34,256 nt of DNA, taken from NCBI GenBank assembly GCA_020540725.1, contig JAJBSL010000025.1:1-34256 (forward strand), in the 5' to 3' direction. The DNA is from Lachnospiraceae bacterium EP-SM-12S-S03. Its GTDB lineage: Bacteria; Bacillota; Clostridia; Lachnospirales; Lachnospiraceae. The notes beneath the pieces were generated by a model that was not told where the DNA came from, did no database searches, and saw nothing but the letters and a program-made list of their open reading frames with translations. Positions 8,180-15,806 of the stretch are shown here, piece after piece. The stretch's first letter is position 1; every line of letters begins with the position of its first letter. The translations under genes were made by a program, and so were the position numbers.

Positions 8180-10012
8180 ATGGGATTTAATAAAGCGCAA
8201 AAGGAAGCTATTACGCAAAAAGACGGTCCCATTATGGTGCTTGCAGGGCCGGGTTCGGGAAAAACACTTGTAATCACCAGAAGAATCGAGTATCTGATCC
8301 AACAGCATAAAGTAAAACCGGAAGAGATTCTTGTTGTTACTTTTACAAAAGCCGCCACCGCAGAGATGCGGGAGCGGTTTTTGCGTCTGATGGAGGGAAA
8401 ACATTTGCCTGTGACTTTTGGGACATTTCACGGCATTTATTACGGAATTCTAAAATGGGCATACAGTTTAAAAGCAGAGAATATTCTCTCGGAAGAAGAA
8501 AAAGCCGCAATGATAAAAGAGGCGGCAGAAAGCGTAGAGGAAGAACTTGATATCGATGATGAAAAAGAATTTTTGAGTGGAATTTCTGCGGAGATCGGAA
8601 GCATTAAAAACAACAGGATAGATCCCAACTCTTTTGAATCGAACCAATGCCCGAACCATGTGTTTCGGCAGATTTATACAGAATATGAGACGATTAGGAA
8701 TCGTAGAAGAAAACTGGATTTTGATGATATGCTCGTCCTTTGCTATGATCTGTTTGTGAAAAGGCCGGATATCTTGAGAAAATGGCAGGAACGTTACGCT
8801 TATATTCTGATTGATGAATTTCAGGATATTAATCAGGTGCAGTATGATGTGATCCGTATGCTGGCAGCACCTCAAAACAACTTGTTCATTGTGGGAGATG
8901 ATGATCAATCCATCTACAAATTTCGTGGTGCAAAACCGGAGATTATGCTAGGATTCAAAAAAGATTATGAAAATGTAAAAGAGATCCTTTTGGATGTGAA
9001 TTACCGTTCTACGAAGAATGTAGTGTACGGGGCACAGAAAGTGATACGGAAGAACCGGAACCGCTATGAAAAAAAGATCATCACTTTGAATGAACAGGGA
9101 GAAAATGTACATATTCAGGAAACGAGAAATCCGGTAGAAGAAAGCAGATATGTGCTTGGAAGAATTACAGAAGAGTTGAAAAAAGGGGTGCCGCCTTCTG
9201 AGATCGCGGTCTTGTACAGAACTGCCATGGAGCCCCGTGCGCTTGTGGAAACATTAATGGAATACAATGTACCGTTCCAGATGAAAGAACATCTTCCGAA
9301 TCTTTATGAACATTTTATCGGGAAGAATCTCTGTGCCTATCTTCGTATGGCAATAGGGAAAAGGGAGAGAAAAGACTTCCTGGAAGTTATGAACCGACCG
9401 ATACGGTATATCAGCAGAAGTGCAGTGGAAACAGGAGAGGTGTCGTTTGAAAGTCTTCGGAAGTTTTATTGTGATAAAGAATGGATGTTAGACAGGATCG
9501 ACCAGTTGGATGTGGATCTCCGGGTTATGAAGAATTTGACACCGTATGCGGCGATCCAATATATCAGGAAGAAGATTGGCTATGATGATTTTCTGAGAGA
9601 TTACGCTTTGACACATAAGATCAAGACGGAAGATTTGTTTGAAGTATTGAATGAGATTCAGGAGCGGGCGAAAGAATATAAGACACTGGAAGACTGGTTT
9701 GAACATATTTCTCAGTACAGACAAGAACTGGAGAGAAAGGCAAAATCGGATAAGTATAATCCGGATGCAATCTCACTTCTTACGATGCATAGTGCGAAAG
9801 GTCTGGAATTTCATAGTGTATTTATTATTGAGGCAAATGAAGATGTATGTCCATATAGAAAAGCGGAAATCGTGGAAGATATGGAAGAAGAGCGGAGAAT
9901 GTTCTATGTGGCAATGACAAGAGCGAAGAAAAAGCTTGTGATCTCTTATGTAAAAGAAAGGAACGGGAAACCAATGTTCCCGTCCCGCTTTGTAAATGAG
10001 CTTTTGGAATAA
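8180..10012 (+). CDS. UvrD/Rep/PcrA-family ATP-dependent DNA helicase
   Basis: This is a superfamily 1A 3'-5' DNA helicase for repair or replication-fork work. Motif I is LAGPGSGKT (residues 21-29). Further motifs are VVTFTKAATAEM (Ia), LIDEFQDINQVQYD (II), VGDDDQSIYKFRGA (III), DVNYRST (IV), TMHSAKGLEF (V) and FYVAMTRAKKKL (VI). At 610 aa it is shorter than canonical PcrA (about 720-760 aa), lacking part of the 2B insertions and the C-terminal RNA-polymerase-binding tail. It is probably a separate clostridial helicase rather than PcrA itself. It lies 12 bp after gltX. Its stop codon is only 2 bp from the convergent DUF1292 stop, with no terminator between. Confidence 0.9.
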   Translation: MGFNKAQKEAITQKDGPIMVLAGPGSGKTLVITRRIEYLIQQHKVKPEEILVVTFTKAATAEMRERFLRLMEGKHLPVTFGTFHGIYYGILKWAYSLKAENILSEEEKAAMIKEAAESVEEELDIDDEKEFLSGISAEIGSIKNNRIDPNSFESNQCPNHVFRQIYTEYETIRNRRRKLDFDDMLVLCYDLFVKRPDILRKWQERYAYILIDEFQDINQVQYDVIRMLAAPQNNLFIVGDDDQSIYKFRGAKPEIMLGFKKDYENVKEILLDVNYRSTKNVVYGAQKVIRKNRNRYEKKIITLNEQGENVHIQETRNPVEESRYVLGRITEELKKGVPPSEIAVLYRTAMEPRALVETLMEYNVPFQMKEHLPNLYEHFIGKNLCAYLRMAIGKRERKDFLEVMNRPIRYISRSAVETGEVSFESLRKFYCDKEWMLDRIDQLDVDLRVMKNLTPYAAIQYIRKKIGYDDFLRDYALTHKIKTEDLFEVLNEIQERAKEYKTLEDWFEHISQYRQELERKAKSDKYNPDAISLLTMHSAKGLEFHSVFIIEANEDVCPYRKAEIVEDMEEERRMFYVAMTRAKKKLVISYVKERNGKPMFPSRFVNELLE

Positions 10013-10014
10013 GA

Positions 10015-10350
10015 TTATTCCTCATCCATCTCCTCGAATTCCTGTGCGTCCAGCCATTCATCGAATGCATCGGCAGCCACTTCGTATTCGTCATCATCTT
10101 CGATGTTATCGAGAGTCGGCTCGCCGTCCACTTCTGTATAACGGTAGATGAATACATCACCTTCCTCGTTCTCCTCATCATCTTCGATTGGCAGAAGAGC
10201 AATGTACTCACGTCCACCTGCTTCGTAAATTGTAAGAACAACACATTCAAGCTCCTCGTCATTATCGAGAGTTAATGTTACTGTTACTTCTTCGCCTTGG
10301 CAATTGCAGTTCTCATGTCCGCAGTTGCAATCATGGTTATGTTCGCTCAT
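10015..10350 (-). CDS. DUF1292 domain-containing protein
   Basis: This is a small acidic cytoplasmic protein (111 aa) of unknown function. The centre matches the DUF1292 pattern: TVTLTLDNDEELECVVLTIY, YIALLPIEDD and DVFIYRY. The N-terminus is rich in His and Cys (HNHDCNCGHENCNC, residues 4-17), which could bind a metal, although this is common in clostridial members and may be structural. The C-terminus is highly acidic. AAAGGAG precedes the ATG, and a promoter lies at 10381-10409 on the minus strand, divergent from the binding-protein gene. DUF1292 genes often sit near the yrvJ/mltG or ruvX region, which is not seen here. Confidence 0.85.
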   Translation of the reverse strand: MSEHNHDCNCGHENCNCQGEEVTVTLTLDNDEELECVVLTIYEAGGREYIALLPIEDDEENEEGDVFIYRYTEVDGEPTLDNIEDDDEYEVAADAFDEWLDAQEFEEMDEE

Positions 10351-10380
10351 AGTTATATCTCCTTTACATTTGATAAACTT

Positions 10381-10409
10381 ACTCTATCAGAATAGGAGCA
10401 GAATTGCAA
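10381..10409 (-). promoter_or_regulatory. Promoter for the DUF1292 gene
   Basis: Read on the minus strand, TTGCAA (10409-10404) and TAGAGT (10386-10381) lie 17 bp apart. It is back to back with the promoter of the binding-protein operon at 10421. Confidence 0.5.
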
Positions 10410-10420
10410 GGACAAAACTA

Positions 10421-10448
10421 TTGACAACATATGAAAAAAAGATAAAAT
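10421..10448 (+). promoter_or_regulatory. Promoter for the binding protein / debranching-like / TraX operon
   Basis: TTGACA (10421-10426) and TAAAAT (10443-10448) are spaced by 16 bp. The leader is about 35 nt, with an AAAGGAAGG ribosome site before the ATG at 10490. No internal promoter or terminator was seen until 14413, so the four downstream genes may form one unit. Confidence 0.7.
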
Positions 10449-10489
10449 GAAACTAAGACTGGCTAAAAATGTAAAAGGAAGGATCATAT

Positions 10490-11497
10490 ATGTATAAAAA
10501 TAAAAAGATGAAAACAACAATTTTTCTGTTATTGCTGCTATCTGCTTTTTTATTTGCGGGATGCCACAAAAAGCAGGTTGGGGCAGAAGAGGATAATGCG
10601 GTTGTAAAGGAAGAAGAACCTCAAGAAGAAAAAGAAACATATAAATTCGGATTTTCCTGTATTGCAAAGGAAAATCCGTATTATGTGACACTGGCAGATT
10701 CCATAAGAGAAGCATTGACAGAAGAGGGGCATACTGTGATCGGAATCAATAAAGATACCAATTTAGACCCGGATCTTCAAATCCAACAAATTCAGGAAAT
10801 GATCGATGAAGGAATTGATGCCATATTTCTTGCGCCTGTAGACTGGCAGGCCATCACTCCGGCTCTTGAAGCATTGAAAAAGGCGGATGTGAAAATTATC
10901 AACATAGATACTCAGGTGGCTGAGATGGACTATGTAGATGCCTATATAGGATCTGACAATAAAAGTGCGGGAGTACAGTGTGGAGAAAATCTGGTGCAGC
11001 GGTTCCCGGATGGTGGAAAGATTGCAATACTGGAATGCCCTTCCATGAATTCCATCAATGAACGGATCAGTGGATTTGAAGAAACGATTGCAGGAAAAGG
11101 ATTTGAGGTAGTCGCAAGAGAAGATGTGGCCGGGGACTTGACACAGGCAAGAGAGGCATCTAAAAAGATTCTTGCAGAACATCCGGATATTACGGCAATC
11201 ATGTGTGGAAACGATCAGATTGCAGTAGGCGCTTGCGTTGCTGCGAATGAAGCTGCAAATAAAACGGTAAGTATTTATGGAGTGGATGGATCACCGGAGA
11301 TAAAAAAAGAACTGGAGAAGAACAACACTCAGGTAGTTGCAACAGCGGCACAGTCACCAATCAAAATGGGGAAAGAAGCTGTGAAAATAGCTCTGAATAT
11401 ATTGAATGGAGAGTCTTTTGAAAGAGAGACGTATCTTGAGACATATCTGATTACAAAGGATAATGTAGAAATGTATGGAAGTGATGGCTGGCAATAG
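10490..11497 (+). CDS. Sugar-type ABC substrate-binding lipoprotein (periplasmic-binding-protein/LacI fold)
   Basis: This is a surface lipoprotein of 335 aa. A hydrophobic signal ends in FLFAGC with the lipidated Cys25. The mature part has the ribose/galactose-binding-protein (peripla_BP_4) pattern: NPYYVTLADSIREALTEEG, QIQQIQEMIDEGIDAIFLAP, YIGSDNKSAG, AILECPSMNSINERISGF, ITAIMCGNDQIAVGA and GVDGSPEIKKEL. Such proteins bind a monosaccharide, autoinducer-2 or a related ligand and feed an ABC permease. No permease or ATPase gene is adjacent, so this is an orphan that either uses a remote transporter or acts as a sensor. It lies 18 bp before a GH13-like pseudoenzyme, hinting at carbohydrate. 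The ligand is unknown. Confidence 0.87.
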   Translation: MYKNKKMKTTIFLLLLLSAFLFAGCHKKQVGAEEDNAVVKEEEPQEEKETYKFGFSCIAKENPYYVTLADSIREALTEEGHTVIGINKDTNLDPDLQIQQIQEMIDEGIDAIFLAPVDWQAITPALEALKKADVKIINIDTQVAEMDYVDAYIGSDNKSAGVQCGENLVQRFPDGGKIAILECPSMNSINERISGFEETIAGKGFEVVAREDVAGDLTQAREASKKILAEHPDITAIMCGNDQIAVGACVAANEAANKTVSIYGVDGSPEIKKELEKNNTQVVATAAQSPIKMGKEAVKIALNILNGESFERETYLETYLITKDNVEMYGSDGWQ

Positions 11498-11515
11498 ACA
11501 TCAGAAGGGAGATTT

Positions 11516-13210
11516 ATGAAAATAAGTGAAGGGATGATATATCCACTGGGAGCAACTGTTTCGGATACTGGGGTAAATTTTTCTGTTGCAGTTGCCGGTG
11601 GAAAAAAGTGTGAGCTGCTTTTGTATAAAGCAGGTGAGAAATCTCCTTTTCAGAAAATAGAAATGAAAGAGAACCCGGGACATGGAGAAATCCGGACTCT
11701 TAAGATTGAAGATGCACATGCGGAAGGATGGGAATACAATTATCGGATCGATGGAATAGAGAAGATGGATCCTTACGCACGGGCAGTCTCTGGGAAAGAA
11801 ATCTGGGGAGAACCTCTGAAGCAAGAAGGAATGGCAAGAGGAAAAATCATAGAAGAACATTATGATTGGGAAGGGGATACTCCGCTTTTGATTCCTTATG
11901 AAGATGTGGTAGCATATAGTCTCCATGTACGTGGATTCACAAAACATGCTTCATCAAAAGTAAAGAATAAAGGTACATTTGCAGGAATCATAGAGAAAAT
12001 CTCCTATTTGAAGAACCTGGGGATCAATCAGATTCATTTGATGCCGGTATATGAGTTTGAGGAGAACGGAAAATATAAAAATTACTGGGGATATGGAGCG
12101 GCATATTGGTTTGCGCCAAAGGCATCTTATGCGAAGGATAAAAACCAGAACCGGGAATTGAAACATCTTGTAAAAACCTGCCATAAATCAGGAATAGAAG
12201 TGATACTGAACTTGCCATTTATGGATGGAATTTCACATAGCCTGATTACAGATTGTATACGATATTATACACTGGAGTATCATGTAGACGGTTTTGTTGT
12301 AAATCCCTATTGTGCACCTTTTGAAGAACTCAGAAAAGATCCGCTTCTTGCAAATATAAAAATATTAAAACAGCAGGATGACTTTCAAGATATCATGCGT
12401 CGGTTCTTAAAAGGAGACGAAGGTATGGTAGAAGGTGCAATATGGTGGCTGCGCCATATTTCAAAAGAAGACGGAATCTTCAATTATATGACAAATCACA
12501 CCGGTTTTACACTTTGTGATCTCGTATCTTATGACAGAAAGCACAACGAATTGAATGGGGAAAAGAATCAGGATGGACCGGACTATAATTATAGTTGGAA
12601 TTGCGGAGCAGAAGGTCCGAGTCGGAAGAAGGGAGTAACAGATCTTAGAAAAAATCAGATCAAGAACGCTTTTTTGCTTCTTCTCATGGCACAAGGAACC
12701 CCTTGTATTCTGGCAGGAGATGAATTCTTGAATTCTCAAAAAGGGAATAATAATGTGTACTGTCAGGATAATGAAATCGGATGGCTGAACTGGAATAAAG
12801 AAGGAGAAGAGCATTGGCTGTTTCAATATGTGAAGGACTTGATTGCGTTTCGTAAGAAACATCCGGTGCTCCACTGTAAAGAAGAATTGGCGGGAATTGA
12901 CCGGGTAGCAAGCGGCGTGCCGGATATTTCCTATCATGGAGAAGCGGCATGGCAGGTGCCTTCGGAAGTTTCAAGCAGGCAGCTTGGAATTTACTACTAC
13001 GGGGAAGCTTTTGCAGATGTAAGTTGTTTTGTGGCATATAACATGCACTGGCTTTCGCATTCTTTTGCACTTCCGGCTCTTGCGAAAGGAAAGCAATGGT
13101 ATATTGCTGTATCCACTGGTGAAGGAGTGCTGAAGGAAGAAAGATTATTGAAGAATCAAAGAGAGGTTATTGTAGATGAACGCACAATCTGCATTTTCAT
13201 TGGAAAGTAG
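11516..13210 (+). CDS. Glycogen-debranching-like (GH13/GlgX-type) protein lacking catalytic residues
   Basis: The 564-aa protein has an N-terminal CBM48-like domain (YPLGATVSDTGVNFSVAVAG to DPYARAVSG, about 8-95) and a GlgX/isoamylase-like barrel: YSLHVRGFTKH, GTFAGIIEKISYLKNLGI, YWGYGAAYWFAP, CILAGDEF and GNNNVYCQDNE. All three catalytic positions of GH13 are changed. Region II reads VDGFVVNPYC, so the nucleophile Asp is Asn263 and the preceding Arg is lost. Region III reads ILKQQDD, so the acid Glu is Gln286. Region IV reads NHTGFTL, so the Asp is Thr329. Region I reads VILNLPFMDG instead of VILDVVFNHT. Loops between these regions are also shorter. The frame is intact over 1.7 kb, so it is probably retained as a non-hydrolytic glycan binder or regulator. 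It overlaps the TraX-like gene by 35 bp. Confidence 0.87.
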   Translation: MKISEGMIYPLGATVSDTGVNFSVAVAGGKKCELLLYKAGEKSPFQKIEMKENPGHGEIRTLKIEDAHAEGWEYNYRIDGIEKMDPYARAVSGKEIWGEPLKQEGMARGKIIEEHYDWEGDTPLLIPYEDVVAYSLHVRGFTKHASSKVKNKGTFAGIIEKISYLKNLGINQIHLMPVYEFEENGKYKNYWGYGAAYWFAPKASYAKDKNQNRELKHLVKTCHKSGIEVILNLPFMDGISHSLITDCIRYYTLEYHVDGFVVNPYCAPFEELRKDPLLANIKILKQQDDFQDIMRRFLKGDEGMVEGAIWWLRHISKEDGIFNYMTNHTGFTLCDLVSYDRKHNELNGEKNQDGPDYNYSWNCGAEGPSRKKGVTDLRKNQIKNAFLLLLMAQGTPCILAGDEFLNSQKGNNNVYCQDNEIGWLNWNKEGEEHWLFQYVKDLIAFRKKHPVLHCKEELAGIDRVASGVPDISYHGEAAWQVPSEVSSRQLGIYYYGEAFADVSCFVAYNMHWLSHSFALPALAKGKQWYIAVSTGEGVLKEERLLKNQREVIVDERTICIFIGK

Positions 13211-13859
13211 AGAAGAGAAATTTGGATTGAATTCGTTTGCCCTGAAGATGATTGCTCTTATAACTATGATCATAGATCATATCGGTGCAGTATTATTCCC
13301 GGAAATTCTGATTTTACGAATTATTGGAAGAATTTCTTTTCCAATTTATGGATTTCTTGTAACGGAAGGATTTTTCCATACGAGAGATGTAAAAAAATAC
13401 ATGGCGCGTCTTCTTGCATTTGCTTTTCTGTCGGAGATTCCGTTTGATTTGGCGGTTACAGGACAAGTATTGGAGTTCGGGCATCAGAATGTATTTTTTA
13501 CATTGGCTATTGGGGTATTTTTTATGTATACTTATAGCCAGCAGACTGCAACCTGGAAAAAATTTCTTTGTGTCATATTTGTGACGCTGTTGGGAGATGT
13601 GTTTAGTGTAGACTATGGGGCATGGGGAGTATTGATGATCTTTTGCTTTTATGTTTTCCGGGAAAGAAAATGGACCAAATATATTACTGTAGGTTGTATC
13701 AATGTGTTGGCATTTGGATATATTCAGTGTTGGGCTGTTGCATCGTTTCTGCCGATTGCTTTGTATAATGGGAAAAAGGGACCGGGACTTAAATATTTCT
13801 TCTATGCAATTTATCCGGTACATTTACTGATTTTGTATTTTATAAAACTGTTATTATAG
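13176..13859 (+). CDS. TraX-like integral membrane protein
   Basis: This polytopic membrane protein (227 aa) belongs to the TraX family, named after the F-plasmid pilin N-acetylase and related to membrane acyltransferases. The family opening is clear: LNSFALKMIALITMIIDHIGAV, then PIYGFLVTEGFFHTRDVKKYMARL and FLSEIPFDL. About seven hydrophobic segments follow, ending in FYAIYPVHLLILYFI, which is typical of the family's last helix. Chromosomal TraX homologues in gut clostridia are not linked to conjugation and their acceptor is unknown; acylation of a cell-envelope glycan or protein is inferred. The gene starts inside the end of the debranching-like gene, 35 bp overlap, showing tight coupling. 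Confidence 0.87.
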   Translation: MNAQSAFSLESREEKFGLNSFALKMIALITMIIDHIGAVLFPEILILRIIGRISFPIYGFLVTEGFFHTRDVKKYMARLLAFAFLSEIPFDLAVTGQVLEFGHQNVFFTLAIGVFFMYTYSQQTATWKKFLCVIFVTLLGDVFSVDYGAWGVLMIFCFYVFRERKWTKYITVGCINVLAFGYIQCWAVASFLPIALYNGKKGPGLKYFFYAIYPVHLLILYFIKLLL

Positions 13860-13861
13860 AA

Positions 13862-14413
13862 ATGGCGAAAGATATGAAAAAAGTATGGGGACATTTTTGT
13901 ACGATCACACATCACAAAATACTGGTGATGAAGCATTGCTTTCGTGTAGGGCTTTATAAACAAGGTATCTTGCACGACTTATCCAAGTATATGCCTTCGG
14001 AGTTTTTGATTGGATGCAAATACTATCAGGGAACGAGAAGCCCGAACAATGCGGAGAGGGAAACTACCGGATGCTCGACGGCATGGCTGCACCATAAGGG
14101 GAGAAATAAGCATCACTATGAATACTGGATCGATTATGGAATCAATGGAGAGAAAACACTGATTGGCATGAAAATGCCAGTGAAATATGTGGTAGAAATG
14201 CTGATGGATCGTATTGCAGCTTCTAAAATTTATATGAAAGAAGAATACACGGATGCAAAACCATTGGAGTATTATGAAAATGGTGCAGCACTTATGGAGA
14301 ATATTTTGCACAAGGATACAAAAGCACTTCTTGAGAAACTTCTCAAAATGCTTGCGGAAAAAGGAGAGGATGATACCTTTGCTTATATTAAAAAATATGT
14401 GCTAAAAAAATAA
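13862..14413 (+). CDS. DUF5662-like protein, possible HD-type metal domain
   Basis: This cytoplasmic protein of 183 aa resembles the uncharacterised DUF5662 group. The visible conserved features are HHKILVMKHCFRVGLYKQGI, LHDLSKYMPSEF, WLHHKGRNKHHYEYWID and MLMDRIAASKIYM. The spacing of His, His-Asp, His-His and a later Asp resembles an HD-domain metal-dependent phosphohydrolase, but this is inference and the reaction is unknown. It starts 2 bp after the TraX-like stop without a strong ribosome site of its own, so it is probably translationally coupled. It is the last gene of the operon that starts at 10490, and a strong terminator follows. Confidence 0.8.
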   Translation: MAKDMKKVWGHFCTITHHKILVMKHCFRVGLYKQGILHDLSKYMPSEFLIGCKYYQGTRSPNNAERETTGCSTAWLHHKGRNKHHYEYWIDYGINGEKTLIGMKMPVKYVVEMLMDRIAASKIYMKEEYTDAKPLEYYENGAALMENILHKDTKALLEKLLKMLAEKGEDDTFAYIKKYVLKK

Positions 14414-14457
14414 ATGAGGTGTACTGAAAGATGGATTTTTCAGTACGCCTCATTTTG
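14413..14457. terminator. Bidirectional terminator between the DUF5662-like gene and luxS
   Basis: Arms AATGAGGTGTACTGAAA (14413-14429) and TTTCAGTACGCCTCATT (14438-14454) pair over 17 bp with one T-G wobble. T-rich sequence follows on the plus strand, and the run AAAAAAA upstream gives a U-tract on the minus strand. It can therefore serve both convergent genes. Confidence 0.85.
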
Positions 14458-14506
14458 TTCATGAACAATGATCCGTTAGCACTACCGCTTGTACGCGGCG
14501 ATTGCA

Positions 14507-14986
14507 CTATTCGGGATAAATGAGCTGCTGTTCTGTAATTTGTCCTAACACTTCGGTTAAATATTTTTTTGCAACATATTTTGCCATCGGAAGATTCATA
14601 TCCAGATAGTTGCCGCAGTCTTTTGCGCTCGCACCCGGCACATCGCCTTCAAAGTTGCTGATAAAAGAAAACATCTCCGTTACAAGAGGAACGATATCTT
14701 CTGATGCATAATCTCCCGCAAGAAGAAGATAGAAACCGGTACGGCATCCCATTGGTCCAAAATAAATTGTCTTTGCTCCAAAATCCGGATGGTTCCGCAA
14801 AAAAGTGGCGGCAAGATGTTCGATTGTGTGAATCTCTGCCGTATTCATGACGGGTTCTTCATTCGGATTTGTCAGACGCAGATCGAACGTTGTAATGACT
14901 TCTTTTCCCACCGTATCCTTTCTTGACACATAGATACCCGGTACCAATTTTATATGGTCAATTGTAAAACTTGTGATTTTCTCCAT
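14507..14986 (-). CDS. luxS: S-ribosylhomocysteine lyase (LuxS)
   Basis: LuxS splits S-ribosylhomocysteine to homocysteine and DPD, the precursor of autoinducer-2, as part of the activated methyl cycle in the cytoplasm. Metal ligands are visible as HTIEH (His53, His57) and Cys124 in AKDCGNY, and the catalytic cysteine is Cys81 in MGCRTGFYL. The length of 159 aa is standard. I chose the ATG at 14986 because the family begins with MEKITSFTIDH and a GGGAG ribosome site lies at good spacing; the in-frame ATG 14 codons upstream overlaps the promoter. It stands alone with its own promoter at 15020-15048. The pfs gene is not in the window. Confidence 0.96.
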   Translation of the reverse strand: MEKITSFTIDHIKLVPGIYVSRKDTVGKEVITTFDLRLTNPNEEPVMNTAEIHTIEHLAATFLRNHPDFGAKTIYFGPMGCRTGFYLLLAGDYASEDIVPLVTEMFSFISNFEGDVPGASAKDCGNYLDMNLPMAKYVAKKYLTEVLGQITEQQLIYPE

Positions 14987-15019
14987 ATTTTCAGAGCTCC
15001 CTTCTGTTGTTTTACAAGT

Positions 15020-15048
15020 AGTATACATATTTCTAAATAAAAATGCAA
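15020..15048 (-). promoter_or_regulatory. luxS promoter
   Basis: On the minus strand TTGCAT (15048-15043) and TATACT (15025-15020) are 17 bp apart. It lies back to back with the extended -10 of the mutase-family gene. Confidence 0.65.
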
Positions 15049-15063
15049 TCTTCTGCGGAAATA

Positions 15064-15072
15064 TGGTATAAT
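15064..15072 (+). promoter_or_regulatory. Extended -10 promoter for the mutase-family gene
   Basis: TGGTATAAT is an extended -10. The -35 position (TGCAAT, 15044-15049) is weak and overlaps the -35 of luxS on the other strand, so the two promoters may compete. Confidence 0.55.
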
Positions 15073-15108
15073 CAGATCATAGACTACATATTTCGGAGGT
15101 TAAAGAGT

Positions 15109-15741
15109 ATGAGGTTATATATTATGCGGCATGGAGAAACTGACTGGAATAAGATAAAGCAGCTACAAGGAAAATCAGATGTACCTCTGAATGATTTCGG
15201 AAGAATGCTTGCGAGAAAAACAGCAGAAGCACTTGAAAAGGTACCTTTTGATCTTGTGATTACAAGTCCTCTTAGTCGTGCGAGGGAAACAGCGCTTATC
15301 GTAAAAGGGGAACGGGAGATTCCGTTGATAGAAGATGCAAGAATCGAAGAAATGAGCTTTGGTATCTATGAAGGCTTATGTTGTAAAGGCGAAGGATTTA
15401 ATATTCCGGATGAAGAATTTCATAAGTTTTTTGATGATCCGGTTCATTATAATCCGCCTGAGAATGGAGAGAATTTTGATGAGTTTTGTTCCAGAGTGGA
15501 AAACTTTCTGAAAGAATTGTTGAACTATGAAGATTATGCGGAGAGTACCATTCTGGTTACTGTACATGGCGCGGTGATGTGTGCCATGCTTCGGGCGATT
15601 AAAAGAAATCCGCTCAGTATGTTTTGGGGAAGCGGAGTCCATAAAAACTGTGGAGTTACTATCGTGAACGTAGAAAATGGAGTTCCGGAGATTGAGCAGG
15701 AAAATGTAACTTACTATGAAGATGCAGTAGAAGAGTGGTAA
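15109..15741 (+). CDS. Histidine phosphatase / phosphoglycerate-mutase-family protein
   Basis: This cytoplasmic enzyme of 210 aa belongs to histidine phosphatase branch 1. The catalytic motif is IMRHGETDWN with the phosphorylated histidine at residue 8. Arg and acid partners are seen in SPLSRARETA and EMSFGIYEG, and the second His in VTVHGAVMC. It could be a cofactor-dependent phosphoglycerate mutase or a broad phosphatase of the CobC/PhoE kind; the stand-alone setting and moderate length favour a phosphatase. The ATG at 15109 has GGAGG 9 bp upstream and begins exactly at the family start, so the longer frame from 15043 (inside the promoter) is rejected. Confidence 0.88.
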   Translation: MRLYIMRHGETDWNKIKQLQGKSDVPLNDFGRMLARKTAEALEKVPFDLVITSPLSRARETALIVKGEREIPLIEDARIEEMSFGIYEGLCCKGEGFNIPDEEFHKFFDDPVHYNPPENGENFDEFCSRVENFLKELLNYEDYAESTILVTVHGAVMCAMLRAIKRNPLSMFWGSGVHKNCGVTIVNVENGVPEIEQENVTYYEDAVEEW

Positions 15742-15746
15742 GCCAA

Positions 15747-15775
15747 TTGACAGGAAAGAAGTGTATATGTAAACT
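15747..15775 (+). promoter_or_regulatory. trpS promoter
   Basis: TTGACA (15747-15752) and TAAACT (15770-15775) are 17 bp apart. Only about 25 nt of leader remain before the start codon, leaving no room for a tryptophan T-box. Confidence 0.55.
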
Positions 15776-15806
15776 GAAAGGAAGAAAATTTGGAGGGAAA
15801 TAAATT

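Noticed and set aside
10490..11497. AI-2 receptor (LsrB-like) working with luxS nearby
   Set aside because: The fold would allow it, but luxS is on another transcript and no lsr genes are present; there is nothing specific in the sequence.
14987..15028. Longer LuxS start
   Set aside because: It overlaps the luxS -10 (TATACT), and the family begins at MEKITSFTIDH.
15742..15806. Tryptophan T-box before trpS
   Set aside because: The gap is 65 bp including the promoter, far too short for a T-box.
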